Shown here: positions 62,256 through 64,000 of the stretch, one piece after another
How positions within the stretch are numbered: the stretch's first letter is position 1
Layout of the letters: every line of letters begins with the position of its first letter
Assembly: GCF_013409785.1 (NCBI RefSeq)
Contig: NZ_JACCBV010000001.1
Coordinates: forward strand, 434,001 to 498,000
Length of the DNA stretch: 64,000 nucleotides
Direction of reading: 5' to 3'
From: Microbacterium immunditiarum
GTDB lineage: Bacteria > Actinomycetota > Actinomycetes > Actinomycetales > Microbacteriaceae
Notes under the pieces: model-generated
Seen by the model: only the letters and a program-made list of their open reading frames with translations
Told to the model about the DNA's origin: nothing
Databases searched by the model: none
Made by a program: the position numbers and the translations under genes

Positions 62256-63356
62256 TCAGCCGTGCAGTCGCCGCAGCGCCGCGACGACGTCGGCGTGCCA
62301 GCGGCGCGCTGCGGGCAGCACCGCGGTGAAGATCGAGGTGTCGTGCGTGCCCCCGAGGTACTGCACGGCACTCGCGTCGACCCCGGCGGACCGGAGCGCG
62401 GCAGCATAGGCCTCGCCGTCGCCGCGCAGCGGGTCGTACTGGGCGGTGAGGATCACGGCGGGCGGAAGCTGCTCGTGCGAGGTCGCGAGCAGCGGCGACG
62501 CGTACGGATCGCGGGCAGCTCTCCGGTCGGGAAGGTAAGTGCGGGCGACCGAGCGCAGCTCCCGCAGCGCGACGAGCGTCGGGATGCCGAGTGCCCGTGT
62601 CGCCCGCAGATCGAGGTGGTTGCCCGTCAGGTCGACCACGGGCACCTCGAGCACCTGCAGCCGGATCTGGTGCTGGTCGCGGTCGCGGTTCATGAGCGTC
62701 ACGGCGGCGGCGAGATTCGCACCGGCGGATGCGCCGCCGATCCCGATCCGCTCGGGGTCGACGCCGAGCCGGCCGGCGCTCTCGAACAGCCACTCGAGCG
62801 CCGCGTATCCCTGGAACACCTGGGTCGGATACCGGTGCTCGGGCGCGAGCGCGTAGTCGACCGCCACCACGACGATGTCGGCGTCGACCGCGCGGCGGCG
62901 GTTGGCGGCATCCGTCGTCGGGTAGTCGATCCCGCCGATGCGGAACGCCCCTCCGAAGAACGTCAGGCACGCGGGCAGCGGTTCGGAGCGCTCGGCGACA
63001 CGCGGGTCGTACACGCGGACGCGAACGGCAGGCCGCCCGGGCACGTCGATGGTGTGCTCGGCGATCCGGACCTCGGGACCGGGGATTCCGGCGGTCTCGA
63101 GCTCCTTGCGGTCCCACGCGAGCGCGGCGCGGCGGTGCTTCGCCCGGGCGCGGGCGCGGGGTCCGAGAGCGGCGGGCGCGGCATCCGTCTTCTCCGCCCT
63201 CGTGGCGGCGGATGCGTCGGCCGATGCAGGCGCGACCGCCTCGCGAGCGAACGGCCACAGTGCCCTGAGGCGCGCGCGCAGATCCGCGAGCACGCGCCCG
63301 ATGAGGTAGCGCCGGTGCACGCGCAGTCGCTCGGCGAAGAACGGATCCAGCGGCAT
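62256..63356 (-). CDS. Alpha/beta hydrolase (HSL/esterase family)
   Basis: A 366-residue hydrolase of the hormone-sensitive-lipase-like group. The oxyanion-hole motif, usually HGGGF, is FGGAF (about 175-179); the nucleophile motif is GGASAGANLAA (Ser in GASAG), the acid is in AQYDPLRGDGEAYA, and the His in GGTHD. An N-terminal helical region is Ala/Arg-rich. It probably hydrolyses short esters. ATG at 63356 with GAGG upstream; a longer frame would overlap a palindromic repeat upstream. Monocistronic. Confidence 0.85.
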   Translation of the reverse strand: MPLDPFFAERLRVHRRYLIGRVLADLRARLRALWPFAREAVAPASADASAATRAEKTDAAPAALGPRARARAKHRRAALAWDRKELETAGIPGPEVRIAEHTIDVPGRPAVRVRVYDPRVAERSEPLPACLTFFGGAFRIGGIDYPTTDAANRRRAVDADIVVVAVDYALAPEHRYPTQVFQGYAALEWLFESAGRLGVDPERIGIGGASAGANLAAAVTLMNRDRDQHQIRLQVLEVPVVDLTGNHLDLRATRALGIPTLVALRELRSVARTYLPDRRAARDPYASPLLATSHEQLPPAVILTAQYDPLRGDGEAYAAALRSAGVDASAVQYLGGTHDTSIFTAVLPAARRWHADVVAALRRLHG

Positions 63357-63430
63357 GTCCCCATCCTCGCGTCCCGCGCCCGCGCGCGCACCGACCTTGA
63401 CACTCCCGCCGCCGCCCCCTCCCTCCTGCG

Positions 63431-63508
63431 CGAGTGCACGGCTTCCCGTCGAGCGCACGACGTGGCCACGCGGCGAGGTCGTCCATTCGACGCGAAGCCG
63501 TGCACTCG
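63431..63508. repeat. 78-bp palindromic repeat, copy 2 (inverted orientation)
   Basis: Arms at 63431-63452 and 63487-63508 match those of copy 1 (208-285), with a single mismatch in the left arm (CTTCCCG for CTTCGCG). When reverse-complemented, the 34-nt interior matches copy 1 at about 23 of 34 positions, so this copy lies in the opposite orientation. It sits between rpsN (end) and the hydrolase (start). Confidence 0.85.
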
Positions 63509-63543
63509 GCGAAGGAAGGGAAGGGGGAGGGCGCGGGCACGCG

Positions 63544-63575
63544 AAAGGCCCGGAGCTCCGAGGAACTCCGGGCCT
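63544..63575 (-). terminator. Terminator hairpin after rpsN
   Basis: AAGGCCCGGAG and CTCCGGGCCTT (11-bp perfect stem) with a 10-nt loop lie 19 nt beyond the rpsN stop (63594). On the minus strand the stem is followed by TTCGCG. Confidence 0.8.
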
Positions 63576-63593
63576 TCGACGCTTACGCGGTGC

Positions 63594-63899
63594 TTACCAG
63601 CTCGACTTGGTCACGCCGGGCAGCTCGCCACGGTGCGCCATGTCGCGGAAGCGGACACGCGAGATGCCGAACTTCGACAGGTGGCCGCGCGGGCGACCGT
63701 CGATGACGTCGCGGTTGCGCAGGCGCACGGGCGAAGCGTCGCGGGGCAGCTTCTGCAGGCCCACACGAGCGGCCTCGCGCTGCTCGTCGGTCGAGTTCGG
63801 GTCGACGAGCTGCTTCTTCAGCTCGGCGCGCTTGGCGGCGTAGCGGTCGACGACCTCCTGGCGCTGCTGGTTGCGCGCGATCTTGCTCTTCTTGGCCAT
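63594..63899 (-). CDS. rpsN: 30S ribosomal protein S14, zinc-independent type
   Basis: A 101-residue S14 with the conserved C-terminal [20 protein letters not shown] and [11 protein letters not shown]. It contains no Cys at all, so it is the long, zinc-independent form. It occupies the 30S head near S3 and S10. The gene follows rpmG by 2 nt, the usual rpmG-rpsN pair that can be de-repressed under zinc limitation where Cys-containing paralogues also exist. Confidence 0.97.
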   Translation of the reverse strand: MAKKSKIARNQQRQEVVDRYAAKRAELKKQLVDPNSTDEQREAARVGLQKLPRDASPVRLRNRDVIDGRPRGHLSKFGISRVRFRDMAHRGELPGVTKSSW

Positions 63900-63901
63900 G
63901 A

Positions 63902-64000
63902 TCAGCGCTCCTCTCGGAAGTCGACGTGCTTGCGCACGACGGGGTCGTACTTCTTGAGCACGATGCGGTCGGGGTTGTTGCGGCGGTTCTTGCGCGTCAC
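63902..64000 (-). CDS. rpmG: 50S ribosomal protein L33, C-terminal part
   Basis: The final 32 codons of L33 are present ([19 protein letters not shown], then [12 protein letters not shown], stop at 63902-63904). No Cys is seen in this part, consistent with the zinc-independent form. The start lies beyond the right edge of the window. Followed by rpsN 2 nt later. Confidence 0.93.
   Translation of the reverse strand: MTRKNRRNNPDRIVLKKYDPVVRKHVDFREER

Overview
The window is high-GC, densely coded DNA that looks like an actinobacterial chromosome, most likely Microbacteriaceae (Microbacterium or a close relative). Pointers are the dnaK-grpE-dnaJ-hspR operon with HAIR operators, Cys-free S14 and L33 ribosomal proteins, frequent GTG starts with TANNNT boxes 6-8 nt upstream (leaderless genes), start/stop overlaps inside operons, and the recurring octamer GGATGCC(G). 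Family-level placement is inference.

Layout. 1-1241: start of a lipoprotein and a class A beta-lactamase-like serine hydrolase, separated by a 78-bp palindromic repeat. 1325-12537: PucR-type regulator followed by a peptide-uptake operon: binding lipoprotein, permease, permease-ATPase fusion, ATPase, an unusual S9 peptidase/S12 serine-hydrolase fusion, and a GNAT protein. 12562-16760: heat-shock operon. 16905-22661: MFS transporter, two divergent MarR-like regulators with His-rich tails around a 29-bp palindrome, a membrane protein, and a VWA membrane protein preceded by a leader ORF. 22693-25798: dcd, tRNA-Gly(CCC), and an intact IS21-family element with a 5-bp target duplication.

25982-49583 is the most interesting part: a catabolic island. 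It holds a branched-chain-type ABC importer (36-38 kb and fused LivM-LivG), two SMP-30 lactonases, an amidohydrolase-type lactonase, an FMN alpha-hydroxy-acid oxidase, three acyl-CoA ligases, two MaoC-type hydratase subunits, a thiolase-fold protein without the nucleophilic Cys paired with a DUF35 Zn-ribbon protein, an FAH-family hydrolase, a NodB deacetylase, two NAD(P) dehydrogenases, a DenD-like dehydrogenase, a GntR/FCD regulator and a four-carbon acid-sugar kinase. Five intergenic regions carry related TTCGAA inverted repeats lying over the promoter -35 or -10, so one regulator (probably the GntR protein at 47434) appears to control the whole island. The substrate is not identifiable from sequence; a CoA-activated hydroxy-acid or lactone compound is the best inference.

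49589-54905: lipoprotein, KDPG aldolase with sugar kinase, a decayed glycosyltransferase, UBP zinc finger, EamA exporter, a serine-hydrolase-fold lipoprotein lacking catalytic residues, and a DUF2470 remnant. 54930-64000: PIF1-like helicase, membrane protein, SulP transporter, CopD-CtaG fusion, HU, alpha/beta hydrolase, a second copy of the 78-bp palindrome, rpsN and the end of rpmG.
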